This document shows, piece by piece, positions 53,801-61,863 of a DNA stretch of 64,000 nucleotides. Below the pieces are notes generated by a model. That model ran no database searches, was not told the origin of the DNA, and worked only from the letters and a program-made list of their open reading frames with translations. The first letter of the stretch is position 1, and each line of letters opens with the position of its first letter. The stretch comes from JARBAK01 sp034472185. Its GTDB lineage: Bacteria; Pseudomonadota; Alphaproteobacteria; Rickettsiales; Midichloriaceae. Both the position numbers and the translations under genes were made by a program. The DNA is taken from contig JARBAK010000001.1 of assembly GCA_034472185.1 (NCBI GenBank), positions 620,001 to 684,000 of the forward strand, in the 5' to 3' direction.

Positions 53801-54101
53801 TACTCTTTTTATATAAGAGACGCCAATCACTAAATGTGGGGCTTCTTTCTATGCCTATTAAAGTCGCTATAGAATTTTGGAGTGTTTTCAAGAAGACCAC
53901 GCATGTTATGAACCAAAGGCGTGGCTCTCGAATTAGAGCGCTAGCTCCTCCATTAATGAATACAGCAATGCTCTTTAGTGCATGCTTATTTTCTATATAT
54001 TTTGCTATAATTTCTGTTGTATGCTTAACGGCTTTGTATAGTCTATCTGACTCTCCTTGCGTATCTTTCATAAATACTATCTCCTCGTTTGTTATTGACA
54101 T
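50838..54101 (-). CDS. Large helical protein of unknown function (1087 aa)
   Basis: No family could be assigned to this 1087-aa product. It is largely alpha-helical, rich in Leu, Ile, Lys, Asn and Gln, without a signal peptide. A single possible membrane segment lies near residues 60-80 (WFITCVVFLKTLQNSI). Around residues 540-590 a short pentapeptide-like run occurs (ANATFDAFVNFQNTTIKEWD, then LRNTHFKGGVSFRNSILEG). The C-terminal end is charged (NRKIEMER). ATG 54101 has a strong AAGGAG seven bases upstream. It heads the minus-strand unit rluC-coaD-atpC-thrS-infC-mutS and is coupled to rluC. Its size, composition and lack of export signal are compatible with a host-directed effector or a cytoplasmic scaffold, but this is inference. 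Confidence 0.85.
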   Translation of the reverse strand: MSITNEEIVFMKDTQGESDRLYKAVKHTTEIIAKYIENKHALKSIAVFINGGASALIREPRLWFITCVVFLKTLQNSIATLIGIERSPTFSDWRLLYKKSNKILASTKLLKPILQSIADPKRTKNVLQLIHDIIITQKSSTQPTVTLIMQTLLKSDLSKNELEKTIQLISQNFPKIKDILQSILTNINIKPTKVALSFLNLLNDSTVGIKLKASINIWINEIMNSEQGKDLLQKMLEKYPPLPTELFSNHLLIKNLVNIVPSFLSDVIINNTQLLTEIMQNYEAVNSALLTTSAIKLFTSQEMLIWLGTQQNILPSLASLLPFSENERKTIETQLVTLSPILPLLAQIPSNFLEVIKDDIVQKEYIKLGIDCFNLWDQLNMKETISRQSQDLSAIPATTVIQGHAHALGIIASIIYTNIPDAKKDENLSSISSDTIANIIENFLQKKPIEIETIINELTTDSKVDRVQAILKIASSDLKATFKVIANIAAQKITGSPSIMKPEEVISILEHRDKNTVKTLEAIFEEGYKQKHQNLPKHFLQRKTLANATFDAFVNFQNTTIKEWDLRNTHFKGGVSFRNSILEGVVFNKKTQIGDHKTNIRKNIKNAFKGATIDVQTFQSLLSYAQSLGIRLSLADIKLQGNFEKIDLFTADLQNYIVLQSTSNNSNIEKNNSSNIVLNNQDLILDHIVEVVKTAVNNEFDIETLKSSLKSVFFITKQTETIKKYLGNLLLLNKADALKLSNIQNKYFKNYLDLKEPIYALKQFSDKIKENPNNVAQGVQHLYESLQTDYLSDKIGIKLFGQENNRAQDFLAIREHLAQCVKSTEIDATQLDLLSDILETAYYDRTSYTFMGIASGGIQFKNPESLKQDQELANYISRALEGLKKVGSDKIKNLQDITDLIAVSIGAQNQRDKAKITASLLNALKECTCEEIKQLFEPLRLLYIAQIKPLAYLKGVISSNSINSIKILAQELKKIASQKQSEILEPQVIQALGGKNQTERTKIAAIIEEELLASLREHQIDIKTANVNMLGGLIGKKGKDDTLMGTFYKIANTATPLETTEANRAKLKECALKFITQYSNRKIEMER

Positions 54102-54221
54102 ATGTGCTCTCCTTATGTCAAATGTCTCTGCGAACTACTGTATTTAAAGCATATCATTATTGAAATAAAAAAGCTTGCAGTAGCTATCTCTTACTGTGCA
54201 ATAGCTTATAGGATTATATCC

Positions 54222-55532
54222 ATGTGTCATACAAAGATTGTAACTTGTAGTGGTATTACTCCCAATGCTTTTATTTTAAAAAATGGCGTTACACTGGTTG
54301 TAGATCATGTGCCCACAGTTGAAACTGCGAGTGTGCGTGTTTTATTTAAAGTGGGTGGCAGAGATGAAGTTATCCAGCATAGTGGAATATCTCATTTTTT
54401 AGAGCATGTGAATTTCAAAGGTACACAAAAGCGCACGGCTAAAGAGATAGCGGAGGAATTTGATATGGTAGGTGGATTTCTTAACGCATATACTGGGTAT
54501 GAGCGCACTGTCTATCAAGCTAAAGTTCTAAAGGGAGACTTGGAACTTGGGATAGATATGTTGTCTGACCTTGTACAGCATTCTGTCTATGATCCTAACG
54601 AGCTCGATAAAGAGAAAAAGGTTGTGTTACAGGAAATTGCTGATTATGAGGATTCTCCTGAAGATAAGGCTTTTGATTTATTTCAGAAACAGGTTTTTCA
54701 GCATCACCAATTAGGATGGAGTATTCTGGGTACAGCGGAGTCGTTGAATTCTATCAGTAGAGAAGATGTGCAAGAATACGTGCGTCACCACTATACTGCT
54801 AATAACACAATTATTGGTGTATCCGGTAATATTGATATATTGCAGGTAGGCGAATGCGTTGAGAGGTATTTTAATAACTTATTACCTAATACGACTAAGG
54901 GACTTTATCAAAAGCCTGAGTATTATGGAGGAGAAGTTTGTTTCGAGAAAGACATAGAGCAGGTACATATAGTACTTGGCTTTATAGGTATTGCCTATAA
55001 AGATCCACAGTATTACCATTATCAGCTATTATCTGTGATAGCTGGAGGTGGTATGTCTTCCCGTTTATTTCAGGAAATAAGAGAAAAACGTGGGCTAGCA
55101 TATAGTGTTTCTGCCTTTTCATCTCATAACAGTGATAGTGGAATATTTGGCACATATGCAGCAACAGATGCTAGTGCAGCTAATGAGGTAGCTGATGTCA
55201 CTATACAGCAATTCCATGAGATGGCCTCTTCCATTACTGAAGCGGAATTGAAAAGGGCGAAAGCGCAAGTAAAGTCCTCTTTATTAATGGCATGTGAAAG
55301 TACATCTAGCCGTGCTGAAAAAATTATAAGCGATTATGCTATTTTTGGTCGTTTTATTTCTCTAGAAGAAATCATGAAGCAAATTGATGCGATTAGCGCA
55401 ATTGATCTTCAGGTAATAGTTCGGCAATTATTAGATAGCACAAAGGTATATAAACCAACGGTTGCAATTGTGGGGAGAGTTAAAGGATTGCAAGTATACG
55501 ATACAGTATTGAAAAGAATCGCCGGTGGTTAG
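54222..55532 (+). CDS. M16-family zinc metallopeptidase (PqqL/MPP type)
   Basis: The 436-aa product from ATG 54222 belongs to the insulinase/mitochondrial processing peptidase family. The inverted zinc motif H58-F-L-E61-H62 is in SGISHFLEHVNFKGTQKR, and a downstream glutamate in VVLQEIADYEDSPEDKAFD provides the third ligand. The C-terminal half has GGGMSSRLFQEIREKRGLAYSV. It is close to the MPP-beta-like single-domain proteins of Alphaproteobacteria. The frame is open to an ATG at 54102, but those 40 extra residues overlap the control region of the divergent gene and do not fit the family. It probably cleaves small peptides or presequence-like substrates; its target is unknown. Confidence 0.92.
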   Translation: MCHTKIVTCSGITPNAFILKNGVTLVVDHVPTVETASVRVLFKVGGRDEVIQHSGISHFLEHVNFKGTQKRTAKEIAEEFDMVGGFLNAYTGYERTVYQAKVLKGDLELGIDMLSDLVQHSVYDPNELDKEKKVVLQEIADYEDSPEDKAFDLFQKQVFQHHQLGWSILGTAESLNSISREDVQEYVRHHYTANNTIIGVSGNIDILQVGECVERYFNNLLPNTTKGLYQKPEYYGGEVCFEKDIEQVHIVLGFIGIAYKDPQYYHYQLLSVIAGGGMSSRLFQEIREKRGLAYSVSAFSSHNSDSGIFGTYAATDASAANEVADVTIQQFHEMASSITEAELKRAKAQVKSSLLMACESTSSRAEKIISDYAIFGRFISLEEIMKQIDAISAIDLQVIVRQLLDSTKVYKPTVAIVGRVKGLQVYDTVLKRIAGG

Positions 55533-55591
55533 TAGACTTGTGTTGGCTACTCTCATGTTAAAGTTGTAGTACGCACTGTCCTGTTATTTAT

Positions 55592-56347
55592 TTAAGTGGC
55601 TTGATTTGTTATGGTCGCCCATAAGATGTATCCTGTTCCACGAATGGTTTGTAGATATTCAGCTTTCTTAGAATCCTTTTCAATTTTATTGCGTAATCTT
55701 GCGATCTGTGTATCTACGGTTCTAAGGCTTACAACGTCACTTAGCGCTTCTGCTACAGCGTTGCGTGTAACAATTTGCCCAGATTGAGCTGCTAATATGG
55801 AAAGTAATCTACTTTCACTGGTAGTGAGGTAGATTCGGTTGTTCTCACGCTTTAAGAGCCCCTTTTCGATATCGTATGTAAATTGTCCGAACTTTGCAAT
55901 ACTGCGAGAGCTTATAGCGTTATCGACCATCTCGTTGGGAGATTTAAGAGATATAAATGTATTGCCGATTCTTCTTCTTATTATTTTTTGTAATCTTAGC
56001 AAAAGCTCTCGTGGCTCGAATGGTTTTGCTATATAATCCTCCGCTCCACTTTCGAGGCCTAATATACGGTCATCTATACCGCTTAATGCAGTTAACATAA
56101 GCACTGGAGCCTCTACAGTTACACGCTTAAGAAAATCTAGCCCCCCTTCTCCAGGCATAAGCAGATCTATAATTAGGGCATCAAAACTAAATTCTTTGAG
56201 TAATTCTTCTGCTTCAGTAGTATTTGTTGCTGCGCTTACGGCATATCCATTTAAAGTTAAAAACTTTGCAAGTAGATCTCTTATGCCATCATCATCATCT
56301 ATTATCAGGATATGATGTAACACCTTCCATCTTCCATTTTGCTGCAT
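55592..56347 (-). CDS. OmpR-type response regulator
   Basis: The 251-aa product has a receiver domain (ILIIDDDDGIRDLL; phospho-acceptor Asp61 in ALIIDLLMPGEGG; conserved Thr in VLMLTALSG; Lys in IAKPFEPREL). A winged-helix DNA-binding domain follows (LTTSESRLLSILAAQSGQIV, then VDTQIARLRNKIE and VRGTGY-like IRGTGYILW). It acts as a transcription regulator switched by phosphorylation. No histidine kinase is adjacent; the NtrY-like kinase 1.5 kb away normally pairs with an NtrC-type regulator, so pairing is not assured. A GTG at 56323 is an alternative start. Confidence 0.92.
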   Translation of the reverse strand: MQQNGRWKVLHHILIIDDDDGIRDLLAKFLTLNGYAVSAATNTTEAEELLKEFSFDALIIDLLMPGEGGLDFLKRVTVEAPVLMLTALSGIDDRILGLESGAEDYIAKPFEPRELLLRLQKIIRRRIGNTFISLKSPNEMVDNAISSRSIAKFGQFTYDIEKGLLKRENNRIYLTTSESRLLSILAAQSGQIVTRNAVAEALSDVVSLRTVDTQIARLRNKIEKDSKKAEYLQTIRGTGYILWATITNQAT

Positions 56348-56372
56348 GTAATATAAGCTCTGATTATGGTGC

Positions 56373-56669
56373 TCAGTCTAATGCCTTAGGTGTCACGAAG
56401 TATCCACATTTGAAAGATGGGGCAGTTTTAGCGATACTATCTCTAACTGAATAGCTTGATGCGATATCATCCCGTAATCTGATATTAGCTGAGTCGTCTT
56501 CTACTATACTGTATACTGGAGCAATTCCTTCGGTATTGACGCTTTCTAAGATAGTTAACCATTTAAGAATGCTATTCACTTCTTTTATATATACTTCTAC
56601 TTCCTCCTCTGACATATCAATGCAGGATAACATCTCAAGTCTCTCCATGTCTTTTTTATTTACACGCAT
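56373..56669 (-). CDS. gatC: Asp/Glu-tRNA amidotransferase subunit C (GatC)
   Basis: GatC is the small stabilising subunit of GatCAB. The 98-aa product has the family pattern: an N-terminal helix with MERLEMLSCIDMSEEEVEVY, a second helix with INSILKWLTILESVNTEGIAP (in parts), and RLRDDIA near residue 65 ahead of the C-terminal PSFKCGYFVTPK. Normally gatC precedes gatA; here it stands between a transporter and a response regulator. Confidence 0.92.
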   Translation of the reverse strand: MRVNKKDMERLEMLSCIDMSEEEVEVYIKEVNSILKWLTILESVNTEGIAPVYSIVEDDSANIRLRDDIASSYSVRDSIAKTAPSFKCGYFVTPKALD

Positions 56670-56683
56670 TCTTTCGTACCATT

Positions 56684-57604
56684 TTACAAATTGCTTTTTT
56701 TATTTTTTTCTCTCCACCCACCTTTTCTTCCTTCATCATATATCAAGTACATACCGCCTAATATAATAAGTATATATCCAATAAAAGAAGTAGGATTAGG
56801 AATCTCTGATAAGAACAGATATGCAAAAATGCTTATAAAAATCAAGCGCATATAGTCAAGCGGCATTACTACAGACATATCTGCGAACTTAAAAGCTTTA
56901 AAGAATGCTATAACTTGAATCCAATGGAATATTCCTAGCATAACGATGAGTCCTAAGTGGATAGCTTTTAGAGAGGGCCAGCTATGCTGTATTGCGATTG
57001 GAAAGGAAATGATTGAACCGAAGAATGTTGCATAAAACAGCTGCGTTCTACTTCTTTCTGTTTGTCCTAGCACCTTTATACTTATGTTATTTAAGGCCCA
57101 AAATCCCAAAGCTGCAAATAAATAAAGATAGTATGCGTTAAATGTACTAAAACCAGGTCTTATTATAAAAAGACTGCCTGTAATCCCGCATACTATAAGT
57201 ATTATCTTGGCTTTGTTGATTTTTTCTTTAAAATAAAAAATGCTTACGCATAAAACTATTATTTGTTCTAAGTACGTTATAGCTGTGGCATCTGCGGCAT
57301 TCACGCGCATAAGTGCGAAACAAAAGCATAAAGAGGCAGCTGTACTGAATACGCTGCGTGCTATATGTAGAGAAATCCTAGATGTTTTAAGATTACGTAT
57401 GCCGCCATTTGTGAAGCACCATGGTAATGCGCCTAATAATACGCTTAATTTATAAAAAAATGTGAGTTGAGCGGGATGTAGAACATGCAGCAGTTTCTTT
57501 TGTATTACGTACAATGCGGACATTGCGATAGCATGTACAACCATTAATATGATGCCCGATAAAGAGCGACTGGGGCGGAAATTAAAATTCAGAGACTTAA
57601 ACAT
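56684..57604 (-). CDS. DMT-superfamily (EamA-type) transporter
   Basis: The 306-aa product has about ten membrane helices in two EamA repeats: repeat one with ALYVIQKKLLHVLHPAQLTFF and ARSVFSTAASLCFCFALMRV, repeat two with ALNNISIKVL and MPLDYMRLIFISIFAYLFLSE near residue 245. Such carriers in Rickettsiales move nucleotide- or amino-acid-derived metabolites, but the substrate is unknown. It differs clearly in sequence from the other DMT protein at 13.8 kb. A basic tail (RKGGWREKNKKS) ends it. gatC follows after 14 bases. Confidence 0.87.
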   Translation of the reverse strand: MFKSLNFNFRPSRSLSGIILMVVHAIAMSALYVIQKKLLHVLHPAQLTFFYKLSVLLGALPWCFTNGGIRNLKTSRISLHIARSVFSTAASLCFCFALMRVNAADATAITYLEQIIVLCVSIFYFKEKINKAKIILIVCGITGSLFIIRPGFSTFNAYYLYLFAALGFWALNNISIKVLGQTERSRTQLFYATFFGSIISFPIAIQHSWPSLKAIHLGLIVMLGIFHWIQVIAFFKAFKFADMSVVMPLDYMRLIFISIFAYLFLSEIPNPTSFIGYILIILGGMYLIYDEGRKGGWREKNKKSNL

Positions 57605-57815
57605 TGCTTACCAGTCCTGTGTTGAATAAGTAAAGTATATCTTCACTAGCTGTCCATTAATATATAGCGCTATAAAAAAATCCGTATAATTCATCAGCGC
57701 TTTAGTCCTTACAAGAGTATACTGTACTACTCATTTCAATACTGAGCTGGATGAATATATGAATTTTTTTTGTTTAGTCTCTCAATAAACATTAACATAA
57801 TCCCTCTTTATAAAA

Positions 57816-57854
57816 AAGGAATGCTGAATATATATTGATTTGGAGAGATTCCTT
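57816..57854 (-). terminator. Possible terminator after the NtrY-like kinase
   Basis: On the minus strand AAGGAAT (57854-57848) pairs with ATTCCTT (57822-57816) and is followed by a T-rich run (TTTTAT). It begins four bases after the kinase stop codon. The loop is 25 bases, so the stem is only moderately convincing. The rest of the 253-base gap to the transporter gene shows no gene. Confidence 0.4.
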
Positions 57855-57857
57855 ACG

Positions 57858-59945
57858 TTACGCATGTACATTTGGAATACTCAACTTTAAATCGAACTCA
57901 ACGGTTGTCCCATTCTCATCACTACTTAGAAGGAGTTTGCTTCCATGCTCCTCTACTATCTTTTTCACTATAGAGAGTCCTAGTCCTGTACCAGTAGACT
58001 TAGTTGTTGCATAAGGTTCGCATATTACATCAAGTAGGGCAGGTGGTATGCCAGGACCATTATCCTGTACCATAACGCACACTACCCCATTCTCTGGCTT
58101 TTCAACCAACATTACTGTAACCACTCCTTGTTTTTGTGCTTGATTATCTGAATTTTCCTCAGATCTGATCGCTTCGGCAGCATTTTTAAGCAAGTTTACT
58201 AATACCTGCATAATCTGCGTCCTGTCACAGTCCGTATAACAAACTTTGCTTACTGGGTCAAACTCATATTTATAGTGTATGTTAGAATGAGCATTTTGTT
58301 GTAAAAAAATTGCTTCTTTGATTATACTTATAATGTTATGTGCTTTTATATTTGGGATAGCAGTTGCTGCGAAATTCACGAAACCCGATACTATACTTTG
58401 GATGTCTACGATACGATCATTGATTAGGCTTAAATATCTATCGAATAGTTCTTTTCTTTCTGTTATTTGGGACGAGAATTTTTTTTGTAATTGCTCTACG
58501 GAAAGTTGCATCGGTGTAAGTGGGTTGCGTATCTCGTGAGCCATGCGTCTTGCTATATCTGCCCAGGCTTTAAAGCGTTGAGCTGCTATAAGTTCGGTAG
58601 TATCGTCGAAGGTTATAATACTGCTGGTTAGTTTACGTTCTGCATTATAAATACGCTTATATCGTAAGAAAAGATGCAAAATTTGGTTTTTACGTTGTAT
58701 TTCTATATGTTTGGGAGCAGCGGGAGTATCGTTAGCAGTTATATATTGATCTAATACAGGCGCTAGCTCTGGAAATATTGTGTGTAGATCTTCATGTATT
58801 ATTTCAGTGGCGGATATATATCTCATATTAGGATTTGCGAGCATCTTATGAGCTGCGCTATTACATAGCATTATTTTTGCTTTTCTATCTAAAGCTAACA
58901 CGCCGGACGAAAGCTCTGATAATATTGTTTCAAAAAACTTACGCTTATCATCAATTGTCTTATTAACTTTCACGAGTTTGCAGTGCTGACTGTGTATTCT
59001 ATGTGTCATATTGTTAAATGCTTTTGCAAGTATGGAGATTTCATCTTTATTATTGCCCTCTGGCACATGCACACCGAATTCCCCTCCCTTAATTAGCATT
59101 GTTGCATCTATCAATTGTTTGATGGGTTTGGTAACGAAATTAGCAATTTTATTGGCTCCAATTATTGATAATATCAAAAGCAATGAAGAAAGTGCTATGA
59201 ATATGCTTATGACTTTATATCTTATGTTAGTTACTTTTTGTCTGAGCTGAGCATATGTGTAAGCAGACATTTCAGCTTTGAGTATGTATTCTGCAATTTC
59301 TGGGGATATGTATTTTCCTACTAATAAATATGCTCCTCCAGGAACAAACGAAGAAATAACATTATTAAGCTTAATTATAGCCCTTACTTTCGTATTGTCC
59401 TTATTTCTTATGACATAGATTTGCTTTCTGGATGCTTGTTCTAGCTCGATTAAAGGCACTCCTTCAAAATGCAATGAGAAACTGAAAGAAGTGCGTGCTA
59501 TGATAATATCTTTATTTAAAAGAATAATTTCCGATAATCCCAATAAATCTGCTTGTTTGTTTAGAAACGCATTGAAAGCTTCTTTCTTATTGGCGAATTT
59601 ATGATATTCTTTATCGATTTGATTGGAGAGAGATAAAAGATCTGTTCTAATACTATTGGTATATTCTTCGAGATAGAGTTTTGACATTTCAACAGTATTT
59701 TGTAATACCGTACTCACTTGTGCATTAAACAGAGACTCTATGCCCAGATAATAGTAGATAGATGCCAATAATCCTACTAATATTATGGGGACAGTTGCTG
59801 CAATAATACCTGTAAGCAAAATGATCTTTTGCTTTAGCGTTAATGGCATTTTTTTATATGTAAAATACTTACTCAAAGTAGTACCTTCCTTGAAAAGGGG
59901 CGTTTCTTTCTTTTTTGAAAAATGATTATGTTGGGCAGAGGACAT
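57858..59945 (-). CDS. ntrY: NtrY-like sensor histidine kinase
   Basis: The 695-aa product has a membrane helix near residues 42-68, a periplasmic sensor region, and a second helix near 245-262. A HAMP linker (ANFVTKPIKQLIDATMLIK) and a PAS-like segment (ILSELSSGVLALDRKAKIML) follow. The kinase core has the H box (ARRMAHEIRNPLTPMQL, His470), N box LVNLLKNAAEAI, VQDNGPGIPP and GTGLGLSIVKKIVEEHG. This order is typical of NtrY, the alphaproteobacterial partner of NtrX. ntrX is not in the window. It probably senses an envelope or redox/nitrogen cue; no ligand can be named. Confidence 0.88.
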   Translation of the reverse strand: MSSAQHNHFSKKKETPLFKEGTTLSKYFTYKKMPLTLKQKIILLTGIIAATVPIILVGLLASIYYYLGIESLFNAQVSTVLQNTVEMSKLYLEEYTNSIRTDLLSLSNQIDKEYHKFANKKEAFNAFLNKQADLLGLSEIILLNKDIIIARTSFSFSLHFEGVPLIELEQASRKQIYVIRNKDNTKVRAIIKLNNVISSFVPGGAYLLVGKYISPEIAEYILKAEMSAYTYAQLRQKVTNIRYKVISIFIALSSLLLILSIIGANKIANFVTKPIKQLIDATMLIKGGEFGVHVPEGNNKDEISILAKAFNNMTHRIHSQHCKLVKVNKTIDDKRKFFETILSELSSGVLALDRKAKIMLCNSAAHKMLANPNMRYISATEIIHEDLHTIFPELAPVLDQYITANDTPAAPKHIEIQRKNQILHLFLRYKRIYNAERKLTSSIITFDDTTELIAAQRFKAWADIARRMAHEIRNPLTPMQLSVEQLQKKFSSQITERKELFDRYLSLINDRIVDIQSIVSGFVNFAATAIPNIKAHNIISIIKEAIFLQQNAHSNIHYKYEFDPVSKVCYTDCDRTQIMQVLVNLLKNAAEAIRSEENSDNQAQKQGVVTVMLVEKPENGVVCVMVQDNGPGIPPALLDVICEPYATTKSTGTGLGLSIVKKIVEEHGSKLLLSSDENGTTVEFDLKLSIPNVHA

Positions 59946-59985
59946 CGTTTTTTACTGTAACTCTTTTTTTATTCGTTTTAATAAT

Positions 59986-61062
59986 ATGGGATCTTTTCAA
60001 GGCAAGTTAAAGCGTTGGCTATGGCAAAAATACGAAAAACGTATTACGCTAGGGTTATGGAATAAGAGGGGTATTGCCAATTTTTTATTATTACCGCTTA
60101 GCAAGCTATATTACGCACTGTACAAGCTTCATTTGGTTTTTAAAAAAGTTCCTTATAAAAGGAAAGATATTTTTGTTATTTGTGTTGGAAACGTTACAGT
60201 GGGAGGTAGTGGTAAAACTCCTATAGTTCTGGAATTGATGTCATATTTACTAAAATATAATATTCAGGCTGCATTCGTTACCACAGGATACGGTGCAAGT
60301 CTTCTTAGAGAAGGCAATTTTCCGGTTGTAAAGGTTAATAGCTCAAAACACTCTCATAGAGAAGTAGGAGACGAGGCATTGTTGCTGGCTCGCATTGCAC
60401 CTACTTATATTAGTAGATCAAGAAGTTTAGGGATTTCACATGCAGCTGATGATGGGGCTACTGTTGTTATTCTCGATGATGGATTACAAGATAATATAGT
60501 AAAGGACTATACAATTCTTGTAATTAACGCTGATGTAGGTTTCGGGAACGGTCTTTTACTACCCGCAGGCCCGCTTAGAGAGCCTCTTGAACGAGGTGTA
60601 GCGAAAGCTGATATAGTTATAATCTTGAATGGAAGTATCCCAAGCGCCTTGGAAGGACTTCATTCTCTTATACAACAAGTAAGGGCCACTTCTAATGATA
60701 TAGAAATCATCTCTGCTAGAATAAAACCTAAAGAAATTACAAAAACTCAATTCAAAAAATCCTATATAGGACTAGCTGGCATTGCTTATCCAAAGAGGTT
60801 TTTTAGCTTAGCACGTATAGCGTGTTTTGATATAGCAGAAGAATATATATTCCCTGATCATCATCAATATACTATCAGCGAATTGAACGAAATATATAGC
60901 ATTGCTACGCATAAAAAATGCGCTGTGCTTACCACTACTAAAGATTTCGCACGAATCCCCTCTGCGTACCATACAATGACTGAGGTATTTGAGATAGAAA
61001 CTGATTTAGACTTCTCTCGACTAGGGATTAACGTTTTGCTCCAAAGCTGCAAGCAAGCTTAA
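59986..61062 (+). CDS. lpxK: Tetraacyldisaccharide 4'-kinase LpxK
   Basis: LpxK phosphorylates the 4' position of the lipid A disaccharide, making lipid IVA, WaaA's acceptor. The 358-aa product has an N-terminal membrane-associated helix region, the P-loop GNVTVGGSGKTPIV near residue 68, GYGASLLREGNF, VGDEALLLAR, the DDGLQD motif near residue 165 and LLPAGPLREPLERG. C-terminal FPDHHQYTISEL is also standard. ATG 59986 is used. It is divergent from the NtrY-like kinase and its last 42 bases overlap the XRE gene on the opposite strand. Confidence 0.95.
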   Translation: MGSFQGKLKRWLWQKYEKRITLGLWNKRGIANFLLLPLSKLYYALYKLHLVFKKVPYKRKDIFVICVGNVTVGGSGKTPIVLELMSYLLKYNIQAAFVTTGYGASLLREGNFPVVKVNSSKHSHREVGDEALLLARIAPTYISRSRSLGISHAADDGATVVILDDGLQDNIVKDYTILVINADVGFGNGLLLPAGPLREPLERGVAKADIVIILNGSIPSALEGLHSLIQQVRATSNDIEIISARIKPKEITKTQFKKSYIGLAGIAYPKRFFSLARIACFDIAEEYIFPDHHQYTISELNEIYSIATHKKCAVLTTTKDFARIPSAYHTMTEVFEIETDLDFSRLGINVLLQSCKQA

Positions 61063-61491
61063 TACCTTTTTACGCAAATCAGCCTTCTTAATACCAGCGA
61101 AAGCCGAAACTATAGTTTTGACGTCTTCTTCGACAATTGAATGTGTGCTCCCGTCTACATAGCCATCCGGTGCTGCTACATAACTATTAGCGGCTGAATC
61201 AGCTGCTATACCTACATCATCATTTGCTATATAAGAATAGAATGGTTCTCTTCTATATATTCTATCCAAACCTTTAAAGAAATAGCCTATATCTGTACCT
61301 AAAAATTGTGCAAAATCATATAATTTGCTACAACTAATTCTATTCAATCCTTTTTCGTACTTCTGTATTTGCTGAAAAGTAAGCGACACACTGTTTGCTA
61401 ATTGCTCTTGGCTTACTTTTAGTTCTGCACGCCTATTCCTTAGCTGCTGACCTACAAACTCATCCACTGGATGACACTTTTTACTACTCAT
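61021..61491 (-). CDS. XRE-family transcriptional regulator
   Basis: The 156-aa product has a Cro/C1 helix-turn-helix at residues 10-65 (QLRNRRAELKVSQEQLANSV, LTFQQIQKYEKGLNRIS, YDFAQFLGTDIGYFFKGLD). This form is common to alphaproteobacterial XRE regulators, including those that control symbiosis or secretion genes in Rickettsiales. The C-terminal half is an acidic/Ala-rich linker plus a helix (KKADLRKKVLSLLAAL). It overlaps the 3' end of lpxK convergently. Palindromes at 61553-61562 and 61709-61730 upstream are candidate operators. The target set is unknown. Confidence 0.9.
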   Translation of the reverse strand: MSSKKCHPVDEFVGQQLRNRRAELKVSQEQLANSVSLTFQQIQKYEKGLNRISCSKLYDFAQFLGTDIGYFFKGLDRIYRREPFYSYIANDDVGIAADSAANSYVAAPDGYVDGSTHSIVEEDVKTIVSAFAGIKKADLRKKVLSLLAALEQNVNP

Positions 61492-61552
61492 AGTTCACTA
61501 ATACTTTTCAAAACCTTTCACACACCTAGAGTATATATCAGTACTAGCGAAA

Positions 61553-61562
61553 ATGCATGCAT
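61553..61562. promoter_or_regulatory. Perfect palindrome near the XRE gene
   Basis: ATGCATGCAT is a perfect 10-bp palindrome 62 bases upstream of the XRE start codon, in a position suited to autoregulation. Role is inferred only. Confidence 0.3.
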
Positions 61563-61573
61563 AAATTTAGTAC

Positions 61574-61596
61574 AAAGAAGAATAAAAATCTTCTTT
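61574..61596 (+). terminator. Hairpin with T-run, possible terminator
   Basis: AAAGAAGA (61574-61581) and TCTTCTTT (61589-61596) form a perfect 8-bp stem around ATAAAAA. The plus strand continues with TTAA, so it could stop plus-strand read-through from lpxK before radA. The stem is A/T-rich and so weak. Confidence 0.35.
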
Positions 61597-61708
61597 TTAA
61601 AATAGAAATGCTCAAATATCGTTAAAGTTGCACTAAAGATATGCCGATTCACCAAATATAAACTATGGCAATTAGTATTTTAAATTATGTCTCTGAATAA
61701 TAAACTTG

Positions 61709-61730
61709 ACCTATGTGAAATCATATAGGT
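61709..61730. promoter_or_regulatory. Operator-like palindrome upstream of radA
   Basis: ACCTATGTGA and TCATATAGGT form two 10-base half-sites around AA, matching at 9 of 10 positions. Length and symmetry resemble operators of dimeric helix-turn-helix regulators; the XRE gene beside it is an obvious candidate to bind here. Binding is inferred. Confidence 0.4.
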
Positions 61731-61863
61731 TGTGCTTGTTATCTATACTATTCTCGAATTTATCTTTATTTTAAGAATGTTATTATTCCCGTAAATCTGA
61801 TATTCACATATGTTGGGTTAATTTGAATTATGAGATATATAATAAAGTAAAGGAGGTATGATT

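Larger units (their letters stand above)
61492..61848. other. Divergent control region between the XRE regulator and radA
   Basis: This stretch holds no long frame but has several structured signals: a perfect palindrome ATGCATGCAT (61553-61562), a hairpin with 8-bp arms AAAGAAGA/TCTTCTTT (61574-61596) followed by T's on the plus strand, and a near-perfect operator-like palindrome (61709-61730). TATACT at 61744-61749 could be a -10 element towards radA. Confidence 0.5.

Noticed and set aside
54102..54221. N-terminal extension of the M16 peptidase from ATG 54102
   Set aside because: It covers the ribosome site and control region of the divergent gene and adds 40 residues not found in the family.
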